A stretch of 64,000 bases of DNA from JBBQZU01 sp041749535 (lineage in GTDB: Bacteria; Bacteroidota; Bacteroidia; Flavobacteriales_D; Cryomorphaceae): positions 17,841-81,840 of the forward strand of contig JBGTBE010000083.1 of assembly GCA_041749535.1 (NCBI GenBank). Direction: 5' to 3'. This document shows positions 35,028 to 45,282 of this stretch, piece by piece. Position 1 is the stretch's first letter. Every line of letters begins with the position of its first letter. The notes under the pieces were generated by a model. It did no database searches and was not told the DNA's origin. It saw only the letters and a program-made list of their open reading frames with translations. Position numbers and translations under genes: made by a program.

Positions 35028-38000
35028 TTAAATAATGGTGTTACCCAGAAATACCCTGTTGCTATCATTTCCGTCCCTGCAATCATGCAATCTCGCTTCA
35101 GGATATACACTCTTTAATTCTTCAAATATTTGGAGCAGCTCAACCAGTTTCTGATGCTGCAAAATTCTATCAGGTTCAGGCTTCGCCAGCTCGGCAAGCC
35201 ATGCACACCAAGCTGTTTCAAAAATTACCAGTTGCTCATTGGACACCCAGCAAATTTTTACCCCAAGGTGAGCAGGTACCTCACGCCTTATGGTGGCTTC
35301 CGCAAAACGTCTGAATTCAATACCACTGTTGGCAATACCCGTTTCACCGCTCATTACAATCGTTACTCTGAACGAATAGGGATCCTCTTCGCCACACATT
35401 GCACAGTCATTCGGTATGCAAACAGAGAGCATTGGATCACCATTCGGAATGCCAGGCGTTCCGGGAACATTTCCGGGTCGAAATAACAGGTGTTCTACCA
35501 CATAAATTTTATCGCTGCCTACCAGCTTTCTGCCGAATTCCAAAATTTCATCCCTTACTTTTTCAGCTTCGGCCTTTGTGTTAAATGCATGCTTTCGGGT
35601 TGCAATTATTTCACCTGTGGGATCGGTAAGGTTCACCACCCACTTCTTCACCTTCTTCACATCGAAGCGCGCAGGGTCGCTGATGTACTTTTTTACTTCC
35701 TGTATTTCTACCTTTGCTTTCCTTTCACTTTCTGAGAGCACTTCATCAAAATACCTTGTACTGCCGCTCAATTGAAGCTTGCCTTCACCGTCCTTCAATC
35801 TCCACCGTCGTTCGAAGAACTTTCCATCTATATCATTCTCCTCATACAATTCAAAGTAGCCAAATGAATTTTCAAGTCCCAGAAGTCTTTTTATCCGCAC
35901 TTCTAAGCCGGATACATTATCGCTGCTGCAAATTCCATTTTCCAATTTATAATTTATGGCTTTGGCCCTGTTGGCACTCATAAAAGGCAAATCCTTTAGA
36001 AAATTCACTTTATCCCTGATCAACTTCTCATCAGCAAATTTTTTACTGTCACTGTAAGCATGGAGCATCAGTGTATATTCATTGAAGTTCTCGGCAAACC
36101 TTGCGAGCAAATGATTCAGAAATCGGTTGCGGCGGTCATGAAAAGTATTCTCATCTTCAAGAAGTGACTGGAGGCTGCCGCTGTTCAGTCCATTGTAAAA
36201 ATCTTCAATATCAGAAATCTCGGCGGTCCCGAGCACTTTTGAAAAATAGGTTTGTCCTACCTTTTGATCAATTGCAAATAATTCTTTTACATGGGTTAAT
36301 TGACTTAAATAATTTATCAGCATCTGCTCGAAAAACAACAGATATGCTTTCAATTGTTTGGCTTGCGCTTTTCTTTCCTCGCTGGCGGTAGCCGGCAATC
36401 CATAAGTACTCACTCCGTATGTAAGCGGCAGCATATGCTGAACCGGAAAGTAACTTTGAAGGTCGTAATATTTTCCGGCCGGAACGGTGAGATCATTTTC
36501 ACCCACATTGTATTGTGGCTGTGCACGCTGACCCTTTATCACCTGCAGGGTGTCATTAAGCTCGAGCAAGTCGGGCAAAAAAGGCAGTCCATTTTTAAAC
36601 ACCAGGACCTTTGAAGCCTGTATGTACAAACGAGGTTGATGGTTGTCGCTTACTTTCAACATCCAGGGTTCATTTTCAACTAAATTGCCCTCTGTGTTAT
36701 ATTTGGTCAGTACAAAATTGCTAATGGCTTTTACACCGGGTATATCCATCAGCAGGTTTATAATGTCAGAAGTATAAATGAATTGTTTCAGGTTACTGGC
36801 ATCCAACTGATCGTTGTCGATAAAGCCATTGTCAAGTTGAGGCCCTTTGAATATTTCTTCCACAGGTATTCCGGTATCCATCAACTCCTTCAGCGAATAG
36901 AACTTGATGTCGGGGCTCAGATATTGGTCTATTCTATAATAGGCTTCCGCCAAAATTGCTTCAATATCCGCTTCGGGCGATACTTCCAAATCGGCGCAAA
37001 CTCCAATATCTTCAACTGGTACCGCCCTGATGCTACAATAATCTTCTGCCAGGTTACGGTGCTGCTGCAACGTGCTATTTGTAAGTTGCATCACTTCATC
37101 AGCACGTTGAATCAACTGAAGGTACTTGCCAAAAATGCCTGAAGGAGAAGCATCTTCCATTGCCTGAAAGATGTCCGCAAGTTGAATTACCCTTCGGTCA
37201 CCATCGTTGCTCAGCCAAACCTTCATGGGTATATCTTCAAAAAGCAGGGTGGCAGTTTCAGGCAGATTGGCATCGGGCTGATACACTATTTCAATTGTCG
37301 CATACACAGGTCTGCGCAATACATTTGGCAGTGCATTGTCAGGGATGTTTACATTGTCATTTTTGTTTCCCGAAATGAATTTTACTTCAACTGATTGTAA
37401 AACGAAAGCATGTGAGAACAGATCTTTGTATACTTCTTTTTTATCAATCAGGTGCTGCCACGAGGGTAGCCTGATTTCGATCATTCCCGGGTTAACATCC
37501 ACGCCTGCCGTGTAAATAAAATTATGGGTAACCTTCCCGCTGTTCAGGTCGCCGATGCCAGGTTCATTGTCAAACTCAACCAATACATCGTAAAGCCCTT
37601 TGATTGTGATTGGATGTTCATTTTCTGCATATTGCAAAATGCTTTTAGCGCAATTGGCATACAAATACAGGTCCTCACAGGGACATTCCTTGCACGTGAG
37701 CCATGCATTTTTTATACCGTCTATATCCACCAGCAATTTTCTGAAATCTGCAGTAGTCCATGGGTTCACCGTAAGTATTTCCCTTGCGGTAAAAAATCCC
37801 TGTCGTGCAGGATCATCTTTAGGCTCCTGCAAGGTTGGCGATGCGAGCAGATCCTTAATGTCGAATGAAGTTCTATAGCCCAGATCGGTAATGGCATAAC
37901 AGAGCAATTCGAGTATGGTGATACCGGGATCGTGAATGTTGTAATCTGTCCAGATAGCACTGCCCAGTTGCTCGATATATTCAAGGCCTTTTTTCCGCAG

Positions 38001-38063
38001 CCATTCGTAATTGCTACTTTCAGGTAGATCCGGGTGTTTTAATATGGTAGTGCTCTCTGCCAT
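35028..38063 (-). CDS. Second large eCIS baseplate protein (Afp12-like)
   Basis: About 1011 aa. The N-terminus (YEWLRKKGLEYIEQLGSAIWTDYNIHDPGITILELLCYAITDLGYR) is the conserved opening of the second large baseplate component in Bacteroidota eCIS: the DYNIHDPGITILELL phrase also occurs in gpJ-type wedge proteins. The rest has few motifs. I start at ATG 38063. An in-frame GTG at 38075 would overlap the upstream stop as GTGA, so translational coupling from that codon is also possible. The protein would form wedge-like pieces around the spike with the J-type protein encoded just upstream. Confidence 0.82.
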   Translation of the reverse strand: MAESTTILKHPDLPESSNYEWLRKKGLEYIEQLGSAIWTDYNIHDPGITILELLCYAITDLGYRTSFDIKDLLASPTLQEPKDDPARQGFFTAREILTVNPWTTADFRKLLVDIDGIKNAWLTCKECPCEDLYLYANCAKSILQYAENEHPITIKGLYDVLVEFDNEPGIGDLNSGKVTHNFIYTAGVDVNPGMIEIRLPSWQHLIDKKEVYKDLFSHAFVLQSVEVKFISGNKNDNVNIPDNALPNVLRRPVYATIEIVYQPDANLPETATLLFEDIPMKVWLSNDGDRRVIQLADIFQAMEDASPSGIFGKYLQLIQRADEVMQLTNSTLQQHRNLAEDYCSIRAVPVEDIGVCADLEVSPEADIEAILAEAYYRIDQYLSPDIKFYSLKELMDTGIPVEEIFKGPQLDNGFIDNDQLDASNLKQFIYTSDIINLLMDIPGVKAISNFVLTKYNTEGNLVENEPWMLKVSDNHQPRLYIQASKVLVFKNGLPFLPDLLELNDTLQVIKGQRAQPQYNVGENDLTVPAGKYYDLQSYFPVQHMLPLTYGVSTYGLPATASEERKAQAKQLKAYLLFFEQMLINYLSQLTHVKELFAIDQKVGQTYFSKVLGTAEISDIEDFYNGLNSGSLQSLLEDENTFHDRRNRFLNHLLARFAENFNEYTLMLHAYSDSKKFADEKLIRDKVNFLKDLPFMSANRAKAINYKLENGICSSDNVSGLEVRIKRLLGLENSFGYFELYEENDIDGKFFERRWRLKDGEGKLQLSGSTRYFDEVLSESERKAKVEIQEVKKYISDPARFDVKKVKKWVVNLTDPTGEIIATRKHAFNTKAEAEKVRDEILEFGRKLVGSDKIYVVEHLLFRPGNVPGTPGIPNGDPMLSVCIPNDCAMCGEEDPYSFRVTIVMSGETGIANSGIEFRRFAEATIRREVPAHLGVKICWVSNEQLVIFETAWCAWLAELAKPEPDRILQHQKLVELLQIFEELKSVYPEARLHDCRDGNDSNRVFLGNTII

Positions 38064-38071
38064 AATTTCAA

Positions 38072-41000
38072 TCACTTTTCATTACTACTTACCTGTTGTG
38101 TTGCTTTCAGCCCTTCACATTCAGACACCCCTGCATTACTGCCCGCCAATATCTCTTCCACCTCATGCTTAGATGCCGGAGCCGAAACCAGAATGCATTT
38201 TGCATAGCTGGCGCTAATTACATCATTATCCGGACTTACCACCACGCCGTACGCATCCTTATGTTCCATCACCACATCTGTAATGAAATCCACATAAGGT
38301 CGTTCTTCAATAAAATTGATAAGCACCGATTTATATACTTTGCCGCCAAAACTGATATCCTCACCTCCATTTACCCAGGGGGATAAAAAGGCAGTAATTT
38401 CTTCCCTGAGTTTGTTGGCATAAATGGTAAAATCATCAAAACCCTTCGCCAGCCTCAATTTGAATTTCAACCTCACTTCTTCAAAATCAGGATTTACAAC
38501 ATGCAACTTGACATGGCAGGAAGTTCTTTTCTTCAAAAAAGCCTCAATGGCTTTTAACATTGCCTGACTTGTATATGGTTTCAAGGGATTGATATCATTT
38601 CGCTTCCGCAAATCAGGAATCGTAATAATAGTGACATGTCCCGGCAAAAGTTCATTGTACTCTGCGTCCACACTTTTTGTATGGTTCAGGCATTTTACTT
38701 TGTGAATAAGTGGAAATTCTTCCAACACCAAATGCTCATAATCCCAGATGGTTATCGCCCTTGCTTTGTGACGAAGCCGCTCGCTTACACGTACATAAAA
38801 AGCATTGCTACTTTCGCTGCCTCTTCCGCCAAATGATCCGTAGGGTTGCTCAAGTTTTTTAATGGCCGCCTGCGGAATTTTAAGTTTGCTGATGGTGCCT
38901 GCAGGCAATGCATTATTCAAAAAGTCTCGGGCATTGTTGTGATCTTCAAATTGTGCTATTGCTGCCTGTGCATGCACGCCAATGAGCTTGCATACCGCAT
39001 CCACTTTGCTCTCTACCGAAGCCCTTATCCAGAGCATTTCAGGAGGTAACATGGTATTTTGCAAGGATGCACCGGCAGGAATGATAAAAGTGATAATTCC
39101 GGATTGTATCAAACCATGGGTCTGATCATTTACGGACTGCTTGTCAAAATCAATCCATTTATTCCCCGCCAAAAAGCTCCAAAAAATATGCGGATTCGGT
39201 TTGCTGATGGTTGGGTCGGCTGTGCCATCCATCACCTGCCACAACACATTTACCGATTGCCTTCCCACTAAATCTTTAAAACCAATATAAAACTCGCCCT
39301 GATGCTTTACAGTTGTCCCTCCCTCCTTGTGTCTGAATTGCGGAAATAAATAATGCGATAATTCATTTGAAAGATTTCTATGCTGTTCTGCTTCTCCAAA
39401 AGGATAGAGATGGAAGAAAGTGGCTGGACGACCATTGTATTTCGTTTCATCGCTATCGTTGATGTTTACCACATCGCTGGTAGCAGAATAACTGATATAG
39501 AGCGATTGAATAACGGGCGTGTAGGGTTCAGAAGGTTCGGATGGCGGCTCTCCAATAGCCAGGCCAATCAGATAAATTGAATAGGCCTTTAAATAGTCAT
39601 CATAACCAAAACCATCATTGAGCGCAAAGCGCATAAACCCATTTATGGCTTTCGCGCCAAAGGGAGAGTATTCATTATCAAACGGAACGATGGCACCAGC
39701 CGGTATAGCTTGCGCGGATGCACTGAATATTTTTACATGCTGCTCATTGCTGTCTAAGATTTTCTGAGCTGAATTCTCGTCTCCCCAAACACCTCCTGCT
39801 AAAAAACCAAATTTTGTACTGGGGTAATTGTCGCCAAATGCACCAACAACCATACCCCCATCAATTGACTTAAACTTTACATCTCCTGATGATTTTAAAT
39901 ATCTACCCGCCCCAGAAGTATATTGAATAGCTTCAGGGTCAAACTCACTTAAACCCGCCCATTCAATATTCAGTTGAATCTTTGCATTCTTTTTGGTGAA
40001 AATTTCCCTACTACCCAACACGAAAGCAGCATCTTTCTTGGGCTGTGCACCAAAGGGCATAAATGGTTTTGAAGGATCTACCACGCCCGCATCAGTGCTT
40101 ATTTGTATGTTTTTAACCCCCTGTTGGTTAAAGTCATTTGAAGGCATTCCAACTTCTACTGCTATTTCATACTTTATTAAAGTCAAATCGCGTAGCGCGT
40201 TGTACCCGTATGCCAATCCTTCGGCGTTGCGCAAAATCATTTTTATTACCGGCACTGCAACCCCGAAGGTACCACCATGTACCTCTGCATTGTAATTGGA
40301 AATAGGTGGCTCCCCGCCGGAAAGTGTGAAGGTAATTTCAACGCATTCCGTTGTATCGCCAAGACGCTTGTTCAAACTCTCTATTTCAGGTTCCGCACTT
40401 ATTTTGTACCATTCCTTTTCAGTGGTCAGGTAGATGTCAAGACTTATATTTTCTAAGGCCGCATTATTATTTGTGTCGAGCCTGATCATAATTTTCCTTT
40501 CACCTTCCTGCAGGTAGAGGTAATGACTGGCTATTGCAAATCCAATTTCTGCCTTGGCCATCCGGATATCAAACAGATCACCCTCGCTATAAATTTTATT
40601 GGCGAAGGGATGCCATTCTTTATTGGTCGTTTCAAGCTCGGCCCCCACTCCATCGCTGCTGTTGATCACTGGTGCGGCATACATCCTGCCATCAAATGCA
40701 GGCCCATCGTCTGCTTCACCAATATACACTGCGCGCATATCCGCCACCTTTGCCTTGTTAAATGTGGTCTCGTGATTCAGCGCATAGCTAACATCCTTTG
40801 CTTCGCTATCCTTTCCCGCTTTCAGCAAAGTGCCTTTGTAAAGCAAATAATCTTCTACAGTTTTATTAAGCGTTATCAGCAGGTGCGCCTGATTTGGGAT
40901 TGCCGCTTTGGGCTTGAGTTGTAGTACATCTTTATAGTAAAAATCAAGATGCCTTTTGGTAAGCGTATTGATTTCATTCTGTGCAGTGCGGAATAACTTC

Positions 41001-41893
41001 AAAAAGGTCAGAAACAAGGTGTAATGTGCTGCGTGGCCATTGCGCGATTCCAATGCGGTGAGCAATTCCTTCTCAGCTACTTTAACCATGCGGCTGTACC
41101 CGCTTAAAAAAACATCAAACACCCCCGCAAACAAGTTGTGATTGGCTGCAAAAAACAATTGCATAAATGCATCGGGGTCATTGCCATAAACGCTTGTTTC
41201 GGCTCTTATACTATCGTAGTACTCTTCCCAAGTATTAAAAGTGCCGGCATTTTTCACCCACCAAGCCGAACTGAGTTTTCTTGTTATTACAATCTCTTCA
41301 GCGCTCAAAACAGGTATGCCAATAACCTTCAGAGTAGTGAGATCACCCGGTTGCAACAGAACCTTTATCGGTGCTCCTTCCGGAAGTACATTCGGTTTGT
41401 AATAGGACAGCAGCCGGTGTAAAGCCGGCGCAAGCTTTGATTGGATGAGGTTCTCAATAGTTGCCCGGAATGTCTCTTTTGGGGCTATCAGTTTCAGATA
41501 TTCATCCAGGGCGTAGGCAAATGAAAGAATGATGCTGAAGAGTTCATGCATGGTTGCTTTGGCCGCTTCAGGTTCTGATTTATGTACATCATCTTTTAAA
41601 TAATCAAAGCGCTCTTTGATGGAGCGCCTGTAAGCATCAACATCCTGCACGGCAATGTTTCCCAGTATTGAGGTGAATTCAGTACTAAAGAATAATGCCC
41701 AATTTCCTTTTATAGCATTGGAAGGATCGGTATAATTCAGATACTCTCCATAAGCACGTGCAAATACGATCCAGTCGGCGAAGGTTTTTTCATCCACCTG
41801 CACGTAATCCTTTTGCATACCCGGTAGCAGACGGTCGTTTTGTGCCGTGCCCTTGTGTTGCAATGGATTCTTTTGGTCGTTGCAGTTTGCCAT
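38072..41893 (-). CDS. Baseplate J/gp47-like wedge protein (Afp11-like)
   Basis: 1273 aa. The diagnostic part is near residue 1050: GGRGSESSNAFYVRVSERLR, followed by HKARAITIWDYEHLVLEEFP and a KVKCLNH phrase. This is the conserved core of baseplate J proteins of eCIS and related tails, which link the baseplate hub to the sheath. The long N-terminal part holds helical and beta segments (YKDVLQLKPKAAIPNQAHLL) typical of the Bacteroidota versions, hence a size well above phage gpJ (about 300 aa). It begins one base after the stop of the gp25 gene, and its stop overlaps the possible GTG start of the next baseplate gene, so the three are tightly coupled. Confidence 0.88.
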   Translation of the reverse strand: MANCNDQKNPLQHKGTAQNDRLLPGMQKDYVQVDEKTFADWIVFARAYGEYLNYTDPSNAIKGNWALFFSTEFTSILGNIAVQDVDAYRRSIKERFDYLKDDVHKSEPEAAKATMHELFSIILSFAYALDEYLKLIAPKETFRATIENLIQSKLAPALHRLLSYYKPNVLPEGAPIKVLLQPGDLTTLKVIGIPVLSAEEIVITRKLSSAWWVKNAGTFNTWEEYYDSIRAETSVYGNDPDAFMQLFFAANHNLFAGVFDVFLSGYSRMVKVAEKELLTALESRNGHAAHYTLFLTFLKLFRTAQNEINTLTKRHLDFYYKDVLQLKPKAAIPNQAHLLITLNKTVEDYLLYKGTLLKAGKDSEAKDVSYALNHETTFNKAKVADMRAVYIGEADDGPAFDGRMYAAPVINSSDGVGAELETTNKEWHPFANKIYSEGDLFDIRMAKAEIGFAIASHYLYLQEGERKIMIRLDTNNNAALENISLDIYLTTEKEWYKISAEPEIESLNKRLGDTTECVEITFTLSGGEPPISNYNAEVHGGTFGVAVPVIKMILRNAEGLAYGYNALRDLTLIKYEIAVEVGMPSNDFNQQGVKNIQISTDAGVVDPSKPFMPFGAQPKKDAAFVLGSREIFTKKNAKIQLNIEWAGLSEFDPEAIQYTSGAGRYLKSSGDVKFKSIDGGMVVGAFGDNYPSTKFGFLAGGVWGDENSAQKILDSNEQHVKIFSASAQAIPAGAIVPFDNEYSPFGAKAINGFMRFALNDGFGYDDYLKAYSIYLIGLAIGEPPSEPSEPYTPVIQSLYISYSATSDVVNINDSDETKYNGRPATFFHLYPFGEAEQHRNLSNELSHYLFPQFRHKEGGTTVKHQGEFYIGFKDLVGRQSVNVLWQVMDGTADPTISKPNPHIFWSFLAGNKWIDFDKQSVNDQTHGLIQSGIITFIIPAGASLQNTMLPPEMLWIRASVESKVDAVCKLIGVHAQAAIAQFEDHNNARDFLNNALPAGTISKLKIPQAAIKKLEQPYGSFGGRGSESSNAFYVRVSERLRHKARAITIWDYEHLVLEEFPLIHKVKCLNHTKSVDAEYNELLPGHVTIITIPDLRKRNDINPLKPYTSQAMLKAIEAFLKKRTSCHVKLHVVNPDFEEVRLKFKLRLAKGFDDFTIYANKLREEITAFLSPWVNGGEDISFGGKVYKSVLINFIEERPYVDFITDVVMEHKDAYGVVVSPDNDVISASYAKCILVSAPASKHEVEEILAGSNAGVSECEGLKATQQVSSNEK

Positions 41894-41894
41894 A

Positions 41895-42344
41895 TCAATT
41901 TCCCAGTGGATGGTTGCCGGTTAATAAGTCAAGTTCAGTGCCCTCTTTTTTATAGAAAGGAAAAACGAAATTGAACCGAGAGTTGGTGGAAGGAACAACA
42001 TATTCGATTTCTACCAATACCTCACCTGCCAGTTCGTTCTGTGTATTGATCGCAATTTTTTCTGCTTTTATGCGTGGTTCAAAAAACAGGATAGCAGTTT
42101 TTATGCGATCGATGATAATCGTTTTGGTGCCGGTATCGAGTGATTCAAAAACCAGGTCTTCCATATTACATCCATAGCGGGGTTGCATAATTCGCTCGCC
42201 TATACTGGTGGTGAGCAGTATCTGCAAACTTTTTTCAATGTCCTCTACTTTTTCGGTCATGAGTACCTGCTTCAACTCTTTGTTGAAACTGGGAGGAAAA
42301 CTCCAACCCCTGCCGAGAAAATTATTTTGCTGATCAAAAGGCAT
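41895..42344 (-). CDS. GPW/gp25-family baseplate protein (Afp9-like)
   Basis: 149 aa, matching the usual size of gp25-like proteins. It opens with FLGRGWSFPPSFN and contains ILLTTSIGERIMQPRYGCNM, the hallmark GERxMxPxxG region of the GPW/gp25 family. This protein connects the baseplate hub to the first sheath ring and starts sheath polymerisation. It is followed, one base after its TGA, by the J-type baseplate gene. The stop of the PAAR gene sits seven bases before its start. Confidence 0.92.
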   Translation of the reverse strand: MPFDQQNNFLGRGWSFPPSFNKELKQVLMTEKVEDIEKSLQILLTTSIGERIMQPRYGCNMEDLVFESLDTGTKTIIIDRIKTAILFFEPRIKAEKIAINTQNELAGEVLVEIEYVVPSTNSRFNFVFPFYKKEGTELDLLTGNHPLGN

Positions 42345-42351
42345 AATCTCT

Positions 42352-42639
42352 TTAATTAATATTTACCGTTGGGCAACCTGCTACGATGGTGCCTCCATGT
42401 GCAGTACTGTCTCCCATTCTTGCAGCCGGCATACCACCTATCATTACTGTACCCGATCCGGCAATGATGCTATCAGGTGGTCCCGAGCAGGTGAGCATAT
42501 CGCCCACCTTAGCGGCAGGTTGTCCTCCAACCATCACGGTAGGTGCACCGGGTGGAATTATCGGGCCTCCTACTTGTGGTACAGTGCCCGTTACCAATGG
42601 GCATACATGCATATCTCCTACTCTTGCTGCTAATGGCAT
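42352..42639 (-). CDS. PAAR-like spike tip protein
   Basis: 95 aa, built almost wholly of PAAR repeats: MPLAARVGDMHVCP, then GGQPAAKVGDMLTC and GGMPAARMGDSTAHGG. Conserved His and Cys residues would bind a metal ion. PAAR proteins cap the VgrG-like spike with a sharp point for membrane puncture and can carry effectors. It lies 25 bases downstream of the VgrG-like gene and just before gp25, the usual order in eCIS. It has no C-terminal extension, so it is not a fused effector. Confidence 0.93.
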   Translation of the reverse strand: MPLAARVGDMHVCPLVTGTVPQVGGPIIPPGAPTVMVGGQPAAKVGDMLTCSGPPDSIIAGSGTVMIGGMPAARMGDSTAHGGTIVAGCPTVNIN

Positions 42640-42664
42640 ATTTGAAAATTTTATTTCACGATTA

Positions 42665-44416
42665 TTAATTCAGGTTTACCATACTTCCCTTCACATTCGT
42701 AACACCACCACTTGAAATTTCAGCACCTGCTCCACCTTCTACTTTGGTTTGCGCACCCCCTTTCAGGTCAGCATTGCTACCGGCCTCTACTTTGAAATTC
42801 GATGCGGCTTTAATATTGATGTCTTTAATGCTTTCTATAGTAATTCCACTTTCGTTCATGGTAATTTTATTTCCATGCATATCCTCAAGGTGAACCTTCT
42901 TTGCATCTTCATCGATCAGCACTTTATGACCTCCAGGTGTTTCAATGCTGATGCTTTTCTTATCATCATTAAAGATCATTTTCATTTTACTCCTGCTCTG
43001 GTATCCTTTCTCATGGTTATCATCGGCCGAAGGAAGATGGGCGGGCAGCGCACTGCTGTGCAGCATGCCCAGCACGATGCCATGCCTGGGGTCGTTGTTG
43101 ATAAATCCCAATACTACTTCATCGTCTATTTCCGGCCTGAAAATCATCCCTCTTTCATTGCCCGCATCCATGGCACTGATCCGGCACCATGCCCCCTCAT
43201 CCTGGTTGTGAATGACCGGTACACGCACTTTGATTCTGTCCTCACCATCGGGGTCTCCCTCCAGCGCCGTCACCTTACCCACCTGCAATCCTTGTATTGC
43301 AGGCAACAAGCCACCGGCAAGTGGTTGCTGCACATTGTAGCGTTGTGCAAACCATTCAGGGTTTATACCAAACTGAATGCTCGTTTGCCAGTTCCCATTT
43401 TCAAATTGATGCCGAACTCCCGTTACAAACAGTTTGCCTTCAAACCGCTCTCCCACCCCCTGCAATTGAATAAGTTTGCCCGGTAATACATCCGTGGTAC
43501 CATCAATTTTTACCTGCCCCCTGATTTTAGCCAGGCGGTGTTTCATCATTTTGGCGTTCACCCATTGCTGTAGTTCGGGCTCCTCCACTTTGCCACTGTG
43601 GTAAAGGGTAAATTCACTTTCATTTAAAACTCCGGCAAGAGTCGCTGAATTCAGGTTACCCGCATCTGGCACCCCTGAATCGTCCGCTTCTACATCATTG
43701 AGCAATTCCTGGTCTGAATAGTTCCACATACTGCCTTTTACCGCTTTGTACTGCAGCCTGGCATCAATTTCAGCGTCGAGCTCATGTATGGTGGCACCAT
43801 ACTGTATCGTCAGCACAGGAGCTTCAGAAAAGACCGGTTTGCCAATGGTGATCTTGTTGTCATTGGCTATACAAAGCATACCTGTCACATCGGCACGGCA
43901 CAATAAGAAATCCCAATCGGTGCTGTTGTATTGCACCATTTGATTGTGTGTGATGGATGTAGCCTCTACTTCCTTATCTAATCCATAGGAATCAATCAAC
44001 TCTTCCATAATTTCACCATCACTGGCATCGGAATAATATTTGCTTTTACATGCAGCTGTCATCTTTGCTGCTTTATCTCTGCATTCAATAATGAGTATCG
44101 AGCCTGTTTTCCGGGTTTTAATGCCGTGTTTTATTACAATGCCTTTGAAAGCTGTCTCCACACTTCCCTGGTATCCGAGTTTAATTTCTATTTCTTTCCC
44201 GGGCTCAAAAGCGGGTTGGTTGCTCACGTCAAAACTCTGGCTGGCGGGGTCGCCATCGGCAAACAAAATGGTAGCCGAAGGAATTCGGTTTACTTCTTTA
44301 TGAATGATTACTGAAAGCAGATGCCAGGTTTGAGAAATTTCGGTTCCTTCCGAAAGAATCAATGCTGAAACAACAGTTTTTGGCCGGTCTGATGGTATGG
44401 TGCGTTCGTTGGCCAT
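42665..44416 (-). CDS. VgrG/gpD-like central spike protein (Afp8-like)
   Basis: 583 aa. The N-terminal part contains the gpD-like hub fold (EIEIKLGYQGSVETAFKGIVIKH; NSTDWDFLLCRADVTGMLC). An OB-fold follows (VGKVTALEGDPDGEDRIKVRVPV; EDEVVLGFINNDPRHGIVLG, with minor variation in the first residues). The C-terminus is a repetitive beta-helical blade (ITIESIKDINIKAASNFKVE, SNADLKGGAQTKVEGG), the form of phage and T6SS spikes. It forms the trimeric hub and spike that the PAAR protein tips. The gene starts two bases after the end of the LysM adaptor gene. Confidence 0.92.
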   Translation of the reverse strand: MANERTIPSDRPKTVVSALILSEGTEISQTWHLLSVIIHKEVNRIPSATILFADGDPASQSFDVSNQPAFEPGKEIEIKLGYQGSVETAFKGIVIKHGIKTRKTGSILIIECRDKAAKMTAACKSKYYSDASDGEIMEELIDSYGLDKEVEATSITHNQMVQYNSTDWDFLLCRADVTGMLCIANDNKITIGKPVFSEAPVLTIQYGATIHELDAEIDARLQYKAVKGSMWNYSDQELLNDVEADDSGVPDAGNLNSATLAGVLNESEFTLYHSGKVEEPELQQWVNAKMMKHRLAKIRGQVKIDGTTDVLPGKLIQLQGVGERFEGKLFVTGVRHQFENGNWQTSIQFGINPEWFAQRYNVQQPLAGGLLPAIQGLQVGKVTALEGDPDGEDRIKVRVPVIHNQDEGAWCRISAMDAGNERGMIFRPEIDDEVVLGFINNDPRHGIVLGMLHSSALPAHLPSADDNHEKGYQSRSKMKMIFNDDKKSISIETPGGHKVLIDEDAKKVHLEDMHGNKITMNESGITIESIKDINIKAASNFKVEAGSNADLKGGAQTKVEGGAGAEISSGGVTNVKGSMVNLN

Positions 44417-44418
44417 AT

Positions 44419-45102
44419 CTACTGTTGGTTGGTCTTGGCGATTGGCGGGAAAAAAATTTCCTGTCCTGCTTCAAGGTTTATGAAGTTTACAATATTATTC
44501 GCGCGGGCCACCTGCAAATAATATTTTGAATGGCCATAAATGCGGTAACACATCAATGGCAACGTATCACCCTGTTTTACTACCCGGTAATGTGTCAAAT
44601 CAGGACTTTCAGGTGCCTCTTGCGCAACCCTGAGCTCTTCCTCCTTCATTTCCCTGATAGAAACCTTGCACAGGGCGCGTACAGGTTTTCCATCGGGATT
44701 AAAGAGCTTGTATGAAATATTCAGGTGTACACATATGCCCTTCATAATCAAAGTGCCCCACACAAACGCGAAAAACTTAGGCCGATGGATTTCGCTTTTG
44801 TAGCCCATTAAAAACTCCTTAAAGCTGTCAATGTCTGCTGAAATATCTTCTTTTGGATTCTGGTCTATGATGCCGGTATTGTCAAACAGAATTTCAAAGG
44901 TTAATTCCTCAGGTGGCTTCAATTTAAACCTTGGCAGAGTGGCTGTCGTTCCAGCTGCTTGCCCGTTTTCAAATTCCATTTTTATATCCTGGGTGTAATT
45001 CTCTGGATTCATCATAACAAAAAATGGTTCACCCACCTGCTTTTCGCAAGCAGGATCACTGTAGGCAACAATCTTAAGTTTTTCAAATTTACCCAATAGC
45101 AT
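44419..45102 (-). CDS. LysM-domain tube-baseplate adaptor (Afp7-like)
   Basis: About 227 aa. The C-terminal 55 residues form a LysM domain (YRVVKQGDTLPLMCYRIYGH, then ANNIVNFINLEAGQEIFFPP). The N-terminal part (KLKIVAYSDPACEKQVGEPF; MNPENYTQDIKM) matches the CIS tube-adaptor proteins that sit between tube and spike. The start is ATG 45102, since an AAGGAG ribosome-binding site eight bases upstream lies inside the end of the DUF5908 gene, whose TGA is one base before this ATG. A longer frame to 45126 is unlikely. In the particle it would couple the tube to the hub. Confidence 0.9.
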   Translation of the reverse strand: MLLGKFEKLKIVAYSDPACEKQVGEPFFVMMNPENYTQDIKMEFENGQAAGTTATLPRFKLKPPEELTFEILFDNTGIIDQNPKEDISADIDSFKEFLMGYKSEIHRPKFFAFVWGTLIMKGICVHLNISYKLFNPDGKPVRALCKVSIREMKEEELRVAQEAPESPDLTHYRVVKQGDTLPLMCYRIYGHSKYYLQVARANNIVNFINLEAGQEIFFPPIAKTNQQ

Positions 45103-45103
45103 A

Positions 45104-45271
45104 TCAACGCTCCTTTTTATTTTCAATAATCTGCAACACCTGTTCCACGGCCTCCCGAATCAAAGCTTCTTTCTGCTCTGCATTATCAGCCGTATTGCTA
45201 CCCTGAACCTGACCGGAGCGTTCCTGGTTTACATTTATTTTAATGCTTAACTCTCTTATCTCAATTGGCAT
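45104..45271 (-). CDS. DUF5908-family small eCIS protein
   Basis: A 55-aa frame from ATG 45271 reads MPIEIRELSIKINVNQ, then ERSGQVQGSNTADNAEQ and KEALIREAVEQVLQIIENKK, ending ER. The opening MPIEIRELxIKxxV is the signature of the DUF5908 family, small proteins seen only in or near contractile injection gene clusters (from memory). The C-terminal half is an amphipathic helix. Its stop is one base before the LysM adaptor ATG and carries that gene's ribosome-binding site, so the two are co-translated. The exact role in the particle is not known to me; adaptor or assembly factor is likely. Confidence 0.85.
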   Translation of the reverse strand: MPIEIRELSIKINVNQERSGQVQGSNTADNAEQKEALIREAVEQVLQIIENKKER

Positions 45272-45282
45272 AGATCAAATAA